Positions 53,078 through 61,806 of a DNA stretch of 64,000 nucleotides are shown here, piece after piece. The DNA is from G942493375 sp942493375. GTDB taxonomy: Bacteria; Armatimonadota; UBA5829. The notes under the pieces were generated by a model that was given only the letters and a program-made list of their open reading frames with translations, was not told where the DNA came from and did not search any database. Location of the stretch: contig OW818698.1 in the NCBI GenBank assembly GCA_942493375.1, positions 8,122,001 to 8,186,000 of the forward strand. The letters run 5' to 3'. How positions within the stretch are numbered: the first letter of the stretch is position 1; the number at the start of each line of letters is the position of its first letter. The position numbers and the translations under genes are program-made.

Positions 53078-56000
53078 ATGTCAAAGTTGACTCTTACTGC
53101 TGTGTTGTCGGTGTTGTTTGCGACTTTTGCTTTTCCTGTATTTGGAGCTGTGCCGGAGTATTATTCGATACTAGCTGAACCGATTCCACTGGATCAGGTC
53201 ACGTTTACTCCGTCCCCAAAGGCTTCTCCCTGGAAACCAAGCCAGGCTGATATTAAGCGTGGGTTTGCTGCTTACGGAGTAGATACAGCGGATGTATTGA
53301 CACCGGACTGGCTCTGGACTGAACCGGCGCCTCCTGCAAGTATTGATCTGTTTGTGTACAAAGGGCAATTCAGACCAGCTCCACTGGCTATCCGGACTCT
53401 GCAGCCTCTGAATAACATGCGTATTGTTTGCTCGGAGTTAAAGAATTCCAAAGGCGGGATTATACCAAAAGAATATACAGATATCCGTTCGGTAGTTTAT
53501 ATTGCGCGAACAGTAGACAAGCAGGTCCTCTACACCGGAACATGGCTGCGTAAACAACTGCCTTCGAAGCTGCCAAAGGAGTATACATCCTGGGTATGGA
53601 TTACATTTCATGCAGACTCAAAAACCCAACCGGGAGTTTATAAGGGTGTAATAACTGTTTCTGGTTCAGGAAACGGCAAGCAGACTATTCCAGTTAAAGT
53701 TTTAGTTCCAGGTTTTAATATACAGCCACCAAAAGGCAGTTATGGTTATTATATCCCAGGACATTTTAATATGGTAACCCAGGGAGTATTTCACAACTAT
53801 GCAGAACCTCAGTATATACCTGCAAATATAGGGACTTATTTCAAGTTCTGGAAGACACGAAATCTGACTTCTCCTACTTTCTACCATATGTATCCCGGGC
53901 TCAGTTGCATAGACGGGCACGCGCAGACTGATTTTACTGATCTTGGTAAGATGGTCAATGCTGTAAAGAAAGCCGGGCTTAAAGGGGATGTGTGTGTCGA
54001 TTTAAGGTGGATTGAATGGTGGGCCAGCACCGCTGCGGGTGTGCTTGATACAATCACAGCCGCGGGCAAGAGCACGGCTGGAGATATTGGGATTCATGGT
54101 CAAGATGGCTGGCAGGCTGAAACATACAGTGAAGGATCAAAACGGTTAGTTACGGAGGCTGCTCAGCAGCTGATTGATAAAGCCAACAAAGAGAAGTGGC
54201 CAAGATTATTGCTTCTTGCTGAAGAAGAGCTGGCAGGCGATCTGCTTAAAAGGGCAGCTTGGGAAGCATTCACACCGGTGCTCCGCAAACTGGCGCCTGA
54301 TACTACATATATAGTAGATAATTCTATCGGTTACTCAGGAATGTCAACCGACAGAGGTGAGATCAATAATATAAGGATCAGGCAGTATAACAACTGGACT
54401 GAGGAAGGCTTGGCAGCGGCTAAGCGGCAGGGAGCACAGGTCCGCAGCTACAACTACGGTTGGAGCCGATGCACCTGGGGATTCCTGCAGACCAGACTTG
54501 GTTCGGACTCTCACCACCAGTGGGCAGATATGTGGTATGGGGGTAATGCTGAAGCTAGTTGGTCGGTAACGCAGCTCTCAAGCAAAGGTATAACGACATC
54601 TGTTCCGGCGGAGACTTCTCATGAAGGCCTCGATGATATTGCCTATACCCAAACGCTGCTGGCTCTCTCTGGGAAGAAAGGGCCAAAATACCTGGCCAAT
54701 GCGAAGAAACTTATTGATAGCCTGATATCTGATGTGCCTGTGAACTCTATGATCTATCATCCATGGCTGAGCTATATCCCAAACACGGAGTTCGAGAGGC
54801 GACGATGGGAAATGGCACTGGCGATAGATGGTCTGTCCGGCAAGAAGAACTACACAAAAGGCGCTCCCGGTAAACCTAAGATCCTGGGAACGTGGCCAGT
54901 TCGACTTGAGGTAAAAAAACCGGACAAAATAGTAGGTGCACCAAGAATATCGGAGAAAATGACTCTGGATGGGAACCGAACAGAGAGGTGCTGGTCCTAT
55001 CCAGGAAGCGGGACCGGACCTTTGAGATGGCTGTGGAACACGGAAGCACAGATGCTGGCAGCTGCTGGAGCTCAGGGAAGGGATACAATTGCACAACCGA
55101 GTTCCACAAATGCCTATGTTGCATATGACTCCGAGGGTATCTATCTGCTTGCCCAGTGCAATCATACGACTCTTGAGAATGCCCGTATAAAGCATGGAGA
55201 CAACGATCCGGAACTGTGGATGGACGACTGTATGGAGTTCTTCTTTGAACCGAAGTTTGGGAGCAATGAATACTACCACCTAACTGTAAATGTAAAGGGA
55301 AACAGTTTACTGGTATACCGCAGTGATGTAATTCAAGATCCCGGGATCAAGACTGCTCAGGTGAACTTAAATAATGGTTCAGGCGGGTATTCACAGGAGA
55401 TTTTTGTCCCGTGGAAATCACTCGGGCTGAGCGAGATGCCCAAACAGGGTACTGCCTGGAGAATGAACATAGCCAGGGAGTTTAACTCCTGGGATCAGTT
55501 GATGTCGTGGGGAACTGTTAACTCCATGTTTGCTGAAACCGACCGATGGGGAATGCTGGTTTTCGAAGGAGAACAGGGAAAAGTATCTCTGGAAAATCTG
55601 ATGATCGGACCCGGATTCCCTGGTAAAAACAGTGTGTCCGGGCAAATAGTTTCCGCCCCGGCATGGACACCAACGGATATGGTTGTCTCAGTCACTGACA
55701 CGTCCAGCAAAACGGTCGCGTCACAGAATATTTCATTAGAAAAATGGAAGGCTAACCCGGCGTTTTCGATTACGTTCAGTGTTCCCCAGAATATCACAGC
55801 ACAGACATGGCAGCTCAAAATAACGGATTTATCGGGTGCAATTCTGGGTACAGCACCGATTCCGGTGAGAAGTGAGAAGAGCAGTGTAACAATGGTTAAG
55901 TGTCCAACCAAAGTTATCGGCGGGACCAATATGGCGGCAGAAATCAGATTGAACATAGGTGACATCAGCCTGAAAGAGAGCAGTTTAGCGGGTACATTGA

Positions 56001-56188
56001 AATCAAGTGCCGGACAGATTATCCCGTTACCTGCATGCAAGTTGCAGGGCTCAGACACCCAGAAAGTATGGATTGCAACCAATGGGCTTCAGCCTGGTGT
56101 ATGGTCGTTACAACTCGGTGTTTCCGGTACTACGAATAAAGGAACTGTTACTAAATTCACAGTTTTACCATGTCCTACAGCGGAGTAA
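53078..56188 (+). CDS. Secreted GH123-like protein with CBM9-like domain
   Basis: A 1036-residue exported protein (signal to about residue 23, FPVFGA). Residues about 60-210 form a beta-sandwich ending SKTQPGVYKGVITVSG, and then a TIM-barrel-like domain to about residue 600 (SPTFYHMYPGLS, LLLAEEELAGDLLK, DDIAYTQTLLALSG), the order seen in DUF4091/GH123-like proteins. About 625-820 is a CBM9- or DOMON-like domain: MTLDGNRTERCWS, NAYVAYDSEGIYLLAQCN, DCMEFFFEPKFGSNEYYHL and GTAWRMNIAREF. The remaining 200 residues look like Ig-type sandwiches. The acidic catalytic residues are not certain. It is followed 49 bases later by another secreted TIM-barrel protein on the same strand. Confidence 0.82.
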   Translation: MSKLTLTAVLSVLFATFAFPVFGAVPEYYSILAEPIPLDQVTFTPSPKASPWKPSQADIKRGFAAYGVDTADVLTPDWLWTEPAPPASIDLFVYKGQFRPAPLAIRTLQPLNNMRIVCSELKNSKGGIIPKEYTDIRSVVYIARTVDKQVLYTGTWLRKQLPSKLPKEYTSWVWITFHADSKTQPGVYKGVITVSGSGNGKQTIPVKVLVPGFNIQPPKGSYGYYIPGHFNMVTQGVFHNYAEPQYIPANIGTYFKFWKTRNLTSPTFYHMYPGLSCIDGHAQTDFTDLGKMVNAVKKAGLKGDVCVDLRWIEWWASTAAGVLDTITAAGKSTAGDIGIHGQDGWQAETYSEGSKRLVTEAAQQLIDKANKEKWPRLLLLAEEELAGDLLKRAAWEAFTPVLRKLAPDTTYIVDNSIGYSGMSTDRGEINNIRIRQYNNWTEEGLAAAKRQGAQVRSYNYGWSRCTWGFLQTRLGSDSHHQWADMWYGGNAEASWSVTQLSSKGITTSVPAETSHEGLDDIAYTQTLLALSGKKGPKYLANAKKLIDSLISDVPVNSMIYHPWLSYIPNTEFERRRWEMALAIDGLSGKKNYTKGAPGKPKILGTWPVRLEVKKPDKIVGAPRISEKMTLDGNRTERCWSYPGSGTGPLRWLWNTEAQMLAAAGAQGRDTIAQPSSTNAYVAYDSEGIYLLAQCNHTTLENARIKHGDNDPELWMDDCMEFFFEPKFGSNEYYHLTVNVKGNSLLVYRSDVIQDPGIKTAQVNLNNGSGGYSQEIFVPWKSLGLSEMPKQGTAWRMNIAREFNSWDQLMSWGTVNSMFAETDRWGMLVFEGEQGKVSLENLMIGPGFPGKNSVSGQIVSAPAWTPTDMVVSVTDTSSKTVASQNISLEKWKANPAFSITFSVPQNITAQTWQLKITDLSGAILGTAPIPVRSEKSSVTMVKCPTKVIGGTNMAAEIRLNIGDISLKESSLAGTLKSSAGQIIPLPACKLQGSDTQKVWIATNGLQPGVWSLQLGVSGTTNKGTVTKFTVLPCPTAE

Positions 56189-56237
56189 ATGTGAGTTTTG
56201 AACTTGAATTGTTGATAAATATCATTGGAGGTTTTGA

Positions 56238-58370
56238 TTGATAAGGATAGTTGTCAGAATAATTGTTGGAATTCTTGTTTCTTTGGCTTTGTCCCCCACG
56301 CTAGCTGTAGCTCGGGATAAAAGCATGGCTTTAGACCCGTTTGCCTATCTTTCTAATGCAGACGCCAGGCAGGCTTGGGCTAGAGCTGGCGCTGGGCAGG
56401 GTGTGTCAGTCAGCGAAGCAGCTCCTAAAAGTGTGCTGAAACTGCCATGTATGTTCTCTCCCGGAAGTACTCGCGCTTTCTGGGATAAGAAAGTGAAACT
56501 GGATCTTTCTAAGTATGACAGCATAAGTTTCCGGGTTAAGCTGGATGATCCATCATCTCTATTGATAGTATCGATCTATTTCCAGACTGCTGGTGGTGGT
56601 TGGTGGGCGGCTTATTCGACAGCTTCCCTATCTACCAATCAGTGGCAGGATATTATCATTCCGATGAGTGCATTCACTGCCGAAGGGACTTGCAACGGAT
56701 GGGGTGAGATTCGGACTATACGTCTGTCAGTCAACTCCAATGCAAAGACAGTACCGAGCAATGTCTGGGTCTCTCAACTCAAGGCACTATCGTGCGGCGG
56801 CACTGCGAATATGCTCTCTAACAGCAGTTTTGAGTACTGTTCAACTGAAAGACTGCCGGATTATTGGGGCACTGAACACTGGGGATTGCGCAGCGATGCT
56901 ACTCTTCTGGATACCGATGCCTGGCGCGCAAGATGGGGTGTCGATGACAAGGTCAGCCATTCAGGAAAACGCTCAATGAAGATCACAGGCTCTGCTGATC
57001 CGACAGACAATATGCTTGCAGGTATGTGGACATCCCTTGTTGCAGAGCACACCTATACGTTCAGCGCGTGGCTCCGCAGTGACAAACCAGACATAATGGT
57101 GAATATGCGGTTTGATGCTGTTGGCGATAAGCAAGTCAAAGTTGGCAAGGAATGGCAGAGGTTTTCCTTGACCGGGAAAGCAACCGGCAGCGGTGCTTAT
57201 AAGTGCTTTATCAACTCAACGCAGGACGGTGTCTTCTGGGTCGATGATGTGCAGTTAGAATCAGGATCTGAGGCAACACCATATAACCCCTCTATCAATG
57301 ATAGAAAACTTAAGACGATCCGACCGATCACCAGACCAGCCACAAAGGTAGCTGATTGCCCTATATCTCCCGGTCCTGCTGGAGTAAAAGTAGAAATCGA
57401 TAAAGACCGACGATTCCTGGTCGATGGACAGCCATTCATCCCATTTGCAATGGGATGGGAGAGTGTTCCATCACCTGTGGCGATCAAAGAAACAGCTAAA
57501 GCCGGATTCAACTCAATCTGTTTCACTCCTACATCGGGAGATTTCGCCAGACTGCGTCCTACTCTGGACTGTGCACGCGATAACGGACTCAAAGTCATCT
57601 TCTGGTTCCCATCCAACCTCCCACTGGCTGAGTTCAGGGACTGGATCACTAACCTTAAAGACCATCCCACTATCATTGCCTGGTATATATTTGATGAACC
57701 CAGTTCTATAACACCTGAACTGCAAGCAAAATACGACTCCGCTAAACAAATAGACCCTACCCGCCCGGCATATATCAATTACGTTTTCTACCCACAGGAC
57801 ATGCTGGGAGATATAGCCAGCCGGGACTGGTATCCTATTCCTGACAATACCCCGGGATTTATGGGGATAGCAACGGATGAACTCGAAAAGCCTGCATCAA
57901 AATCAGGCAAACCGAGTTGGATATGGCTGCAAACCATCGGAAATGCATACTACATCAACCGTGAGCCGTGGGATACTGAAACCGAGTGTATGGCCTATTC
58001 ATCGCTAATCCACGGAGCCAGAGGAATCAAATACTTCGTCCACAAACCCCACAGCGGTGCAATGTGGAATGAACTGAGGATGCTAACAAGAGAGGTCAGA
58101 GAACTGACACCAATCTTATACTCAACCGAAACTCCCCCGACCATCACCCTAAACGGTGCCGGAGTGGACTTTGTAACCAAGACCTATCAAGGAAAGACCT
58201 ATATAATAGCAGTCAACCTAAGGTCAGATCGAAACAAAGTCTCATTCACGCTTCCAGATAGTAAAATGGAAGCAAGCGTATTGTTCGAAAATCGGAAGAT
58301 CAAAGTTAAGAAAACAACGTTTACGGATACTTTCGAAGCTTATCAGAGGCATGTTTATTGTTTAGAATAA
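56238..58370 (+). CDS. Secreted CBM plus TIM-barrel glycosidase-like protein
   Basis: A 710-residue exported protein with three parts. After a signal (to about residue 28, LAVA) comes a CIA30- or CBM11-like sandwich (about 30-185: KLDLSKYDSISFRVKLDD, WQDIIIPMSAF). Next is a CBM4/9-like sandwich (about 190-350: NSSFEYCSTERLPDYW, SGKRSMKITGSAD, WQRFSLTGK, VFWVDDVQLESGS). The C-terminal part is a TIM barrel of the GH5/GH2/GH42 superfamily style (FLVDGQPFIPFAMGWESV, IIAWYIFDEPSS). Glu in FDEPS is a likely acid/base residue. TTG start after GGAGG. It probably forms an operon with the upstream GH123-like gene. Confidence 0.82.
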   Translation: MIRIVVRIIVGILVSLALSPTLAVARDKSMALDPFAYLSNADARQAWARAGAGQGVSVSEAAPKSVLKLPCMFSPGSTRAFWDKKVKLDLSKYDSISFRVKLDDPSSLLIVSIYFQTAGGGWWAAYSTASLSTNQWQDIIIPMSAFTAEGTCNGWGEIRTIRLSVNSNAKTVPSNVWVSQLKALSCGGTANMLSNSSFEYCSTERLPDYWGTEHWGLRSDATLLDTDAWRARWGVDDKVSHSGKRSMKITGSADPTDNMLAGMWTSLVAEHTYTFSAWLRSDKPDIMVNMRFDAVGDKQVKVGKEWQRFSLTGKATGSGAYKCFINSTQDGVFWVDDVQLESGSEATPYNPSINDRKLKTIRPITRPATKVADCPISPGPAGVKVEIDKDRRFLVDGQPFIPFAMGWESVPSPVAIKETAKAGFNSICFTPTSGDFARLRPTLDCARDNGLKVIFWFPSNLPLAEFRDWITNLKDHPTIIAWYIFDEPSSITPELQAKYDSAKQIDPTRPAYINYVFYPQDMLGDIASRDWYPIPDNTPGFMGIATDELEKPASKSGKPSWIWLQTIGNAYYINREPWDTETECMAYSSLIHGARGIKYFVHKPHSGAMWNELRMLTREVRELTPILYSTETPPTITLNGAGVDFVTKTYQGKTYIIAVNLRSDRNKVSFTLPDSKMEASVLFENRKIKVKKTTFTDTFEAYQRHVYCLE

Positions 58371-58371
58371 A

Positions 58372-58395
58372 AACGCCAATGCGGAGATTGGCGTT
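58372..58395 (+). repeat. Hairpin of the AACGCCAAT...ATTGGCGTT type
   Basis: A perfect 9-bp stem with a GCGGAG loop, directly after the stop of the preceding glycosidase gene. The GCGTTCCCAG after it matches a known dispersed repeat type. It could end the operon transcript although it lacks a T tract. Confidence 0.55.
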
Positions 58396-58403
58396 CCCAG
58401 GAA

Positions 58404-58433
58404 ATCACCCGGCTCAGAGATGGGTCGGGTGAT
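58404..58433. repeat. Left flanking copy of the ATCACCCG hairpin repeat
   Basis: ATCACCCG pairs with CGGGTGAT around CTCAGAGATGG. The same 30-nt element, with about six differences, recurs at 61807-61836. The two copies lie on either side of the antitoxin-like, effector and STAND ATPase genes. Confidence 0.7.
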
Positions 58434-58681
58434 CATCTGTTTCTATCTTCTCGCAATAGTGTCAGACTATCGACAGCAACTAACGGCGCCTCATATGACC
58501 TGCGTCTGGCTGCAATCCGGTTCAAGGCTTCAAGTCCTGTTGCTTGTGTTCTTTCAGCATTCAGAGCCTCTTCTATCAATACTATTGCCTGCTGGCTTAC
58601 GGTTCTGCTACTTTGACGTGCCAAAGCTTTTATTTTACTGTGTAAATGCTCTGGAAAATCTCTTATGCATAGTGTTGGCAT
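58433..58681 (-). CDS. Orphan ribbon-helix-helix antitoxin-like protein
   Basis: An approximately 82-residue protein of the FitA/VapB-type ribbon-helix-helix group: PTLCIRDFPEHLHSKIKALA (beta strand and first helix), SSRTVSQQAIVLIEEALNAE (second helix), and then a tail that would bind the toxin. Antitoxins of this kind normally precede a PIN-domain toxin gene on the same strand. Here only about 60 bases remain before the neighbouring gene, so there is no toxin. It is an orphan or the remnant of a pair. The start at 58681 is favoured; an ATG three codons upstream is also possible. Its last base overlaps the hairpin repeat at 58404-58433. Confidence 0.8.
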   Translation of the reverse strand: MPTLCIRDFPEHLHSKIKALARQSSRTVSQQAIVLIEEALNAERTQATGLEALNRIAARRRSYEAPLVAVDSLTLLREDRNR

Positions 58682-58809
58682 GATGATCACACTCTTGATT
58701 AATAATACCCAACTGTCTGAAAAATAAAGGGGGTTTGATCACTTTTGTTTTGTTTAGTGATTTATGGAACACCTTGCCGATACGATACAATCTATTCATG
58801 AAAATCTCG

Positions 58810-58838
58810 TTGACGGAATGCGTAAGATGTGTTAGACT
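58810..58838 (+). promoter_or_regulatory. Promoter of the effector-STAND operon
   Basis: TTGACG (58810-58815), a 17-base spacer and TAGACT (58833-58838), with TG one base upstream of the -10 (extended -10). Transcription would start near 58845, 50 bases before the effector ATG, which has AGAGGTGAT as ribosome binding site. Confidence 0.5.
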
Positions 58839-58894
58839 TCAGACAATTTTACAGATATTTCTCGTTTTATCGGTGAATAAACCAGAGGTGATAT

Positions 58895-59275
58895 ATGGAT
58901 GCTCAGTTGGCCGTATTAGCTCAAAACGCAATAGATGCAATAAAGTCAATTCCTTTTACTATCCTCCTCGGTGCTGCAGGTTCGGCTACTTGGGATGCGA
59001 ATAAGGCGATATGGGTGTGGATGAAGAGTAAACTGACTGCGCCAATACACACTCAGATAATAGAACAGGTTGAAGCAAATCCTGATAACGAAAGCAAGTG
59101 GGGATACGTAAAACTTGCACTGGAGGAATTGTTATCTGAGAATCCCGAACTGGTTGGTGAACTTAAAGACATGGTAACAAATGCACGTGCACCACAATCG
59201 CAGGTGATAAAAAACACGGGTGAAGGTTCCAAGAATACCCAGATAAGTGGGGACGGTAACACCGTTATTAATTAA
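58895..59275 (+). CDS. Putative NLR-associated effector with amyloid-like C-terminus
   Basis: A 126-residue protein in two parts. Residues about 1-98 are predicted helical: a hydrophobic Gly/Ala/Trp-rich segment (IPFTILLGAAGSATW, then KAIWVWMKSKL), and two amphipathic helices ending LEELLSENPELVGELKDM. The pattern IW-KxxxKL ... ALEELLxENPEL is the one I associate with small effector proteins beside NLR-like genes in cyanobacteria and actinobacteria (Bell-type, thought to attack membranes). Residues 103-126 are a Gly/Asn-rich motif (NTQISGDGNTVIN at the end) that recurs near the start of the next protein. The next gene starts three bases downstream. The pairing strongly suggests an effector triggered by that protein; membrane killing is inferred. 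Confidence 0.82.
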   Translation: MDAQLAVLAQNAIDAIKSIPFTILLGAAGSATWDANKAIWVWMKSKLTAPIHTQIIEQVEANPDNESKWGYVKLALEELLSENPELVGELKDMVTNARAPQSQVIKNTGEGSKNTQISGDGNTVIN

Positions 59276-59362
59276 CATATGACAGCTAAACAAAGAGCTG
59301 AGAACATCGGCGATAATTGCATAATAGTCCAGATTGAAGGAAGCAACAATACGGTTGTCTCA
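59201..59362 (+). other. Shared RHIM/PP-like amyloid signalling motif pair
   Basis: Effector residues 103-126 (59201-59272) and STAND protein residues 5-28 (59291-59362) align without gaps over 24 positions with nine identities: Q, N, G, Q, I, G, N, T and V. The cores are TQISGDGNTVI and VQIEGSNNTVV. They resemble the RHIM form V-Q-V-G-x-x-N of RIPK3 and the fungal PP motif, with the extra residue before Gly. Matching motifs at an effector C-terminus and an NLR N-terminus are the defining feature of bacterial amyloid signalling sequences (BASS). Confidence 0.72.
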
Positions 59363-61702
59363 AACCAGGCACACCTGTTGTTGGTTCCGTGGGAGAGACG
59401 TGTACAATCCAGTGATGATGCAATTGGGGCTCAACTACTGACTCCTTATCGGCTGTTTACGGAACTTGTTGGACGAGATGAAGAACTGGGTGATTTGCTG
59501 AGTTGGGCAAAGTCAGAGAAACCTATCACTATTCGGTTGATGACAGGTCGTGCGGGTGCAGGAAAGACACGTATGGCTATAGAGCTGATGCGTGCTCTTT
59601 CCGAGTCAAAAGATGGGATATGGCAAACAGGTTTTGTGCGTCCGAGTGAGCTAGAGCGATTTGCCAATCAACAAAACCTTGCTAGTTGGGGCTGGCAGCA
59701 CAATACACTGGTTGTCATAGATTATGCCGCAATTGCATCTACCCATCTGCGCAAGTGGTTCCAGGAACTGGCTGACCACTCGATGTTTAAGGACCGCAAA
59801 CTTCGAATACTCCTGCTGGAGCGTGCAGTTGGTGAAGGTATTGACTGGTGGGACGATCTAACAAGCATTGGTTACAAGCAGTCTTGTTCACGGCTGATGA
59901 ATTATTTCGATCCTATCACGCCTATCCAATTACACCCATTAAGTAAGGTTGAAGACCGCCGCAGACTATTCAATAATATGGCACAGGAAGCAGCCAGGCA
60001 TAGCGGAAAGTCTCATGTTCCCAGTCTACCAGAACCCGAACAATCACCCAGGTTCGATGAACAACTCACAAATGAGATCTGGGGTGACCCACTCTATCTT
60101 ATGATGGCGGCATTGACTGCACTTGATCATGGCACGGATATTGCCGAAACGCTATCACTCTCTAGAACAGACCTTGCCCGTAGTATCGCCAAGCGCGAAT
60201 GTGAGCGACTGGTTGCATTCGCCACAAATGGCCAACCCCACAAGATAATCATCCATTTAGCTGCATATGCAACTCTTTGCCGAGGGATTGCCAAAGCAAA
60301 TGTTCTGGGAATTGTTAAGGAAGAACTTGAACACCTGGGTTATGAATGGCTTGGTGGTGCTGGAGTTCTTGTTGAATTACTGAAGAGCGCGCTACCTTCA
60401 CTAAATGGAGATGTGGGCTTCGTAGAGCCGGATATCGTCGGTGAAGCACTTATCCTGGGTGTTTTCGAAGAAAGTGCACTTGATGTGCTACTGCGAACCG
60501 CGGAACATGCAGCTGATACTGTTTTCGGTACCTTAATCAGGACTGTCCAGGACTACAGCGTCGATGATCCGTCCAAACCGATCAAATGGATAGAAGAGCT
60601 TGTAGATGCGGGAATGACTGATGACCCGGGTTTATTAACAGCAATTGATTCCGCTCTACCCCTTGAGACATTGTTACTACGGCAATTGTCTGTTGACGTA
60701 AATATGAAACTTCTGAACTGCGCCAGTATATCTAGACAACCAGCAACCAGAGCTCGTTTGCAACTCAATCTTGCAACCAGATTGAGCTATTTAGGAAAGC
60801 GAGAGGATGCATTAGATATTGCACTGGAAGCTACCAACCTCTACAGTAAGCTTGAACATGAACATCCTGGATCATTCCTACCAGAACTAGCTACATCACT
60901 AAACAATTTGGCAACAATGTTAAGCGATATGGGAAAGCAAGAGGAAGCACTAGCGATTGCTCAAGAAACTGTAGGGTTAAGGCGCAAGCTAATACAGATA
61001 CAACCCAAACTATTCTTACCATCTCTGATTATGTCACTAAATAATTTGGCGAATAGGTTCAATGACTTAAAAAGAGGAGATGAGGCGCTAGAAAATGCTC
61101 AAGAAGCAGTAGATATACTTGATAATCTGGAACAAACACAGCACAAGGAGTTACTACCATATATTGCAGGATCACATACTAATCTAGCAGCTACCCTTAG
61201 CATTCTAGGCAAAGACAGCGAAGCAATGAATAGCGCCGAGAAATCTGCAGGTATATATTATCAAATGATCCAGATGCAGCCTGACGCATACCTACCTTAC
61301 TATGCTGCATCGCTCTGCAATATGGCAACAATGCTAGACAATCTAGATAGGAATACGGAAGCCCTGCAATCAGCCCAAAAGGCTACAGTTGTTTATAACA
61401 ATCTGGCTTTTGCACTACCTGAGAAATTTCTCCCTAATTTTGCGAGGTCACTTGCAATACAAGCAAAATGTTACTGTAAACTGGACCAAAATACTGAGGG
61501 TTTGGAGAGTATTACAGCAGCACTTCGTGCAATATTGCAACCATTACAGGATATTCCAAGTGTTCACTCGGCATTGGCAGTATTTGTTTTAGGTATTTAT
61601 CTGGATATTGCAGAACATACAAACACTGAACTTGATACGCAATTGCTAGCACCGATAGTATCCCTGCTAAAAGGTCTTGATAAAAACAAGGACAATGAGT
61701 GA
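59279..61702 (+). CDS. STAND/NLR-like ATPase with TPR sensor
   Basis: An 807-residue signal-transduction ATPase of STAND type. Residues 5-28 are the amyloid-like motif shared with the upstream protein. The NTPase domain follows: FTELVGRDEELGDLL, Walker A in MTGRAGAGKTRMA (about 88-100), Walker B in LVVIDYA (about 144-150) and a sensor-like stretch RKLRILLLERA. A helical region covers about 300-480. From about 490 to 770 there are six or so TPR-type units of about 42 residues, for example LNNLATMLSDMGKQEEALAI, with the NLA(N/T) and EAL positions conserved. In such proteins the repeats sense a trigger, ATP-driven oligomerisation clusters the N-termini, and the amyloid motif passes the signal to the effector. 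There is no separate N-terminal effector domain, as expected for a two-gene system. Confidence 0.9.
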   Translation: MTAKQRAENIGDNCIIVQIEGSNNTVVSNQAHLLLVPWERRVQSSDDAIGAQLLTPYRLFTELVGRDEELGDLLSWAKSEKPITIRLMTGRAGAGKTRMAIELMRALSESKDGIWQTGFVRPSELERFANQQNLASWGWQHNTLVVIDYAAIASTHLRKWFQELADHSMFKDRKLRILLLERAVGEGIDWWDDLTSIGYKQSCSRLMNYFDPITPIQLHPLSKVEDRRRLFNNMAQEAARHSGKSHVPSLPEPEQSPRFDEQLTNEIWGDPLYLMMAALTALDHGTDIAETLSLSRTDLARSIAKRECERLVAFATNGQPHKIIIHLAAYATLCRGIAKANVLGIVKEELEHLGYEWLGGAGVLVELLKSALPSLNGDVGFVEPDIVGEALILGVFEESALDVLLRTAEHAADTVFGTLIRTVQDYSVDDPSKPIKWIEELVDAGMTDDPGLLTAIDSALPLETLLLRQLSVDVNMKLLNCASISRQPATRARLQLNLATRLSYLGKREDALDIALEATNLYSKLEHEHPGSFLPELATSLNNLATMLSDMGKQEEALAIAQETVGLRRKLIQIQPKLFLPSLIMSLNNLANRFNDLKRGDEALENAQEAVDILDNLEQTQHKELLPYIAGSHTNLAATLSILGKDSEAMNSAEKSAGIYYQMIQMQPDAYLPYYAASLCNMATMLDNLDRNTEALQSAQKATVVYNNLAFALPEKFLPNFARSLAIQAKCYCKLDQNTEGLESITAALRAILQPLQDIPSVHSALAVFVLGIYLDIAEHTNTELDTQLLAPIVSLLKGLDKNKDNE

Positions 61703-61806
61703 GGTTTGTTCTAGAGCAAATGTGTGTCATCACTCCACGCATCATATCCACCTACCACTGCAAAGAGGAATTAGGTTATTTATTACTTAGTTGGGATCAA
61801 ATCTAG

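Noticed and set aside
54578..55279. 233-codon minus-strand frame inside the GH123-like gene
   Set aside because: Antisense shadow without protein-like features or a ribosome binding site.
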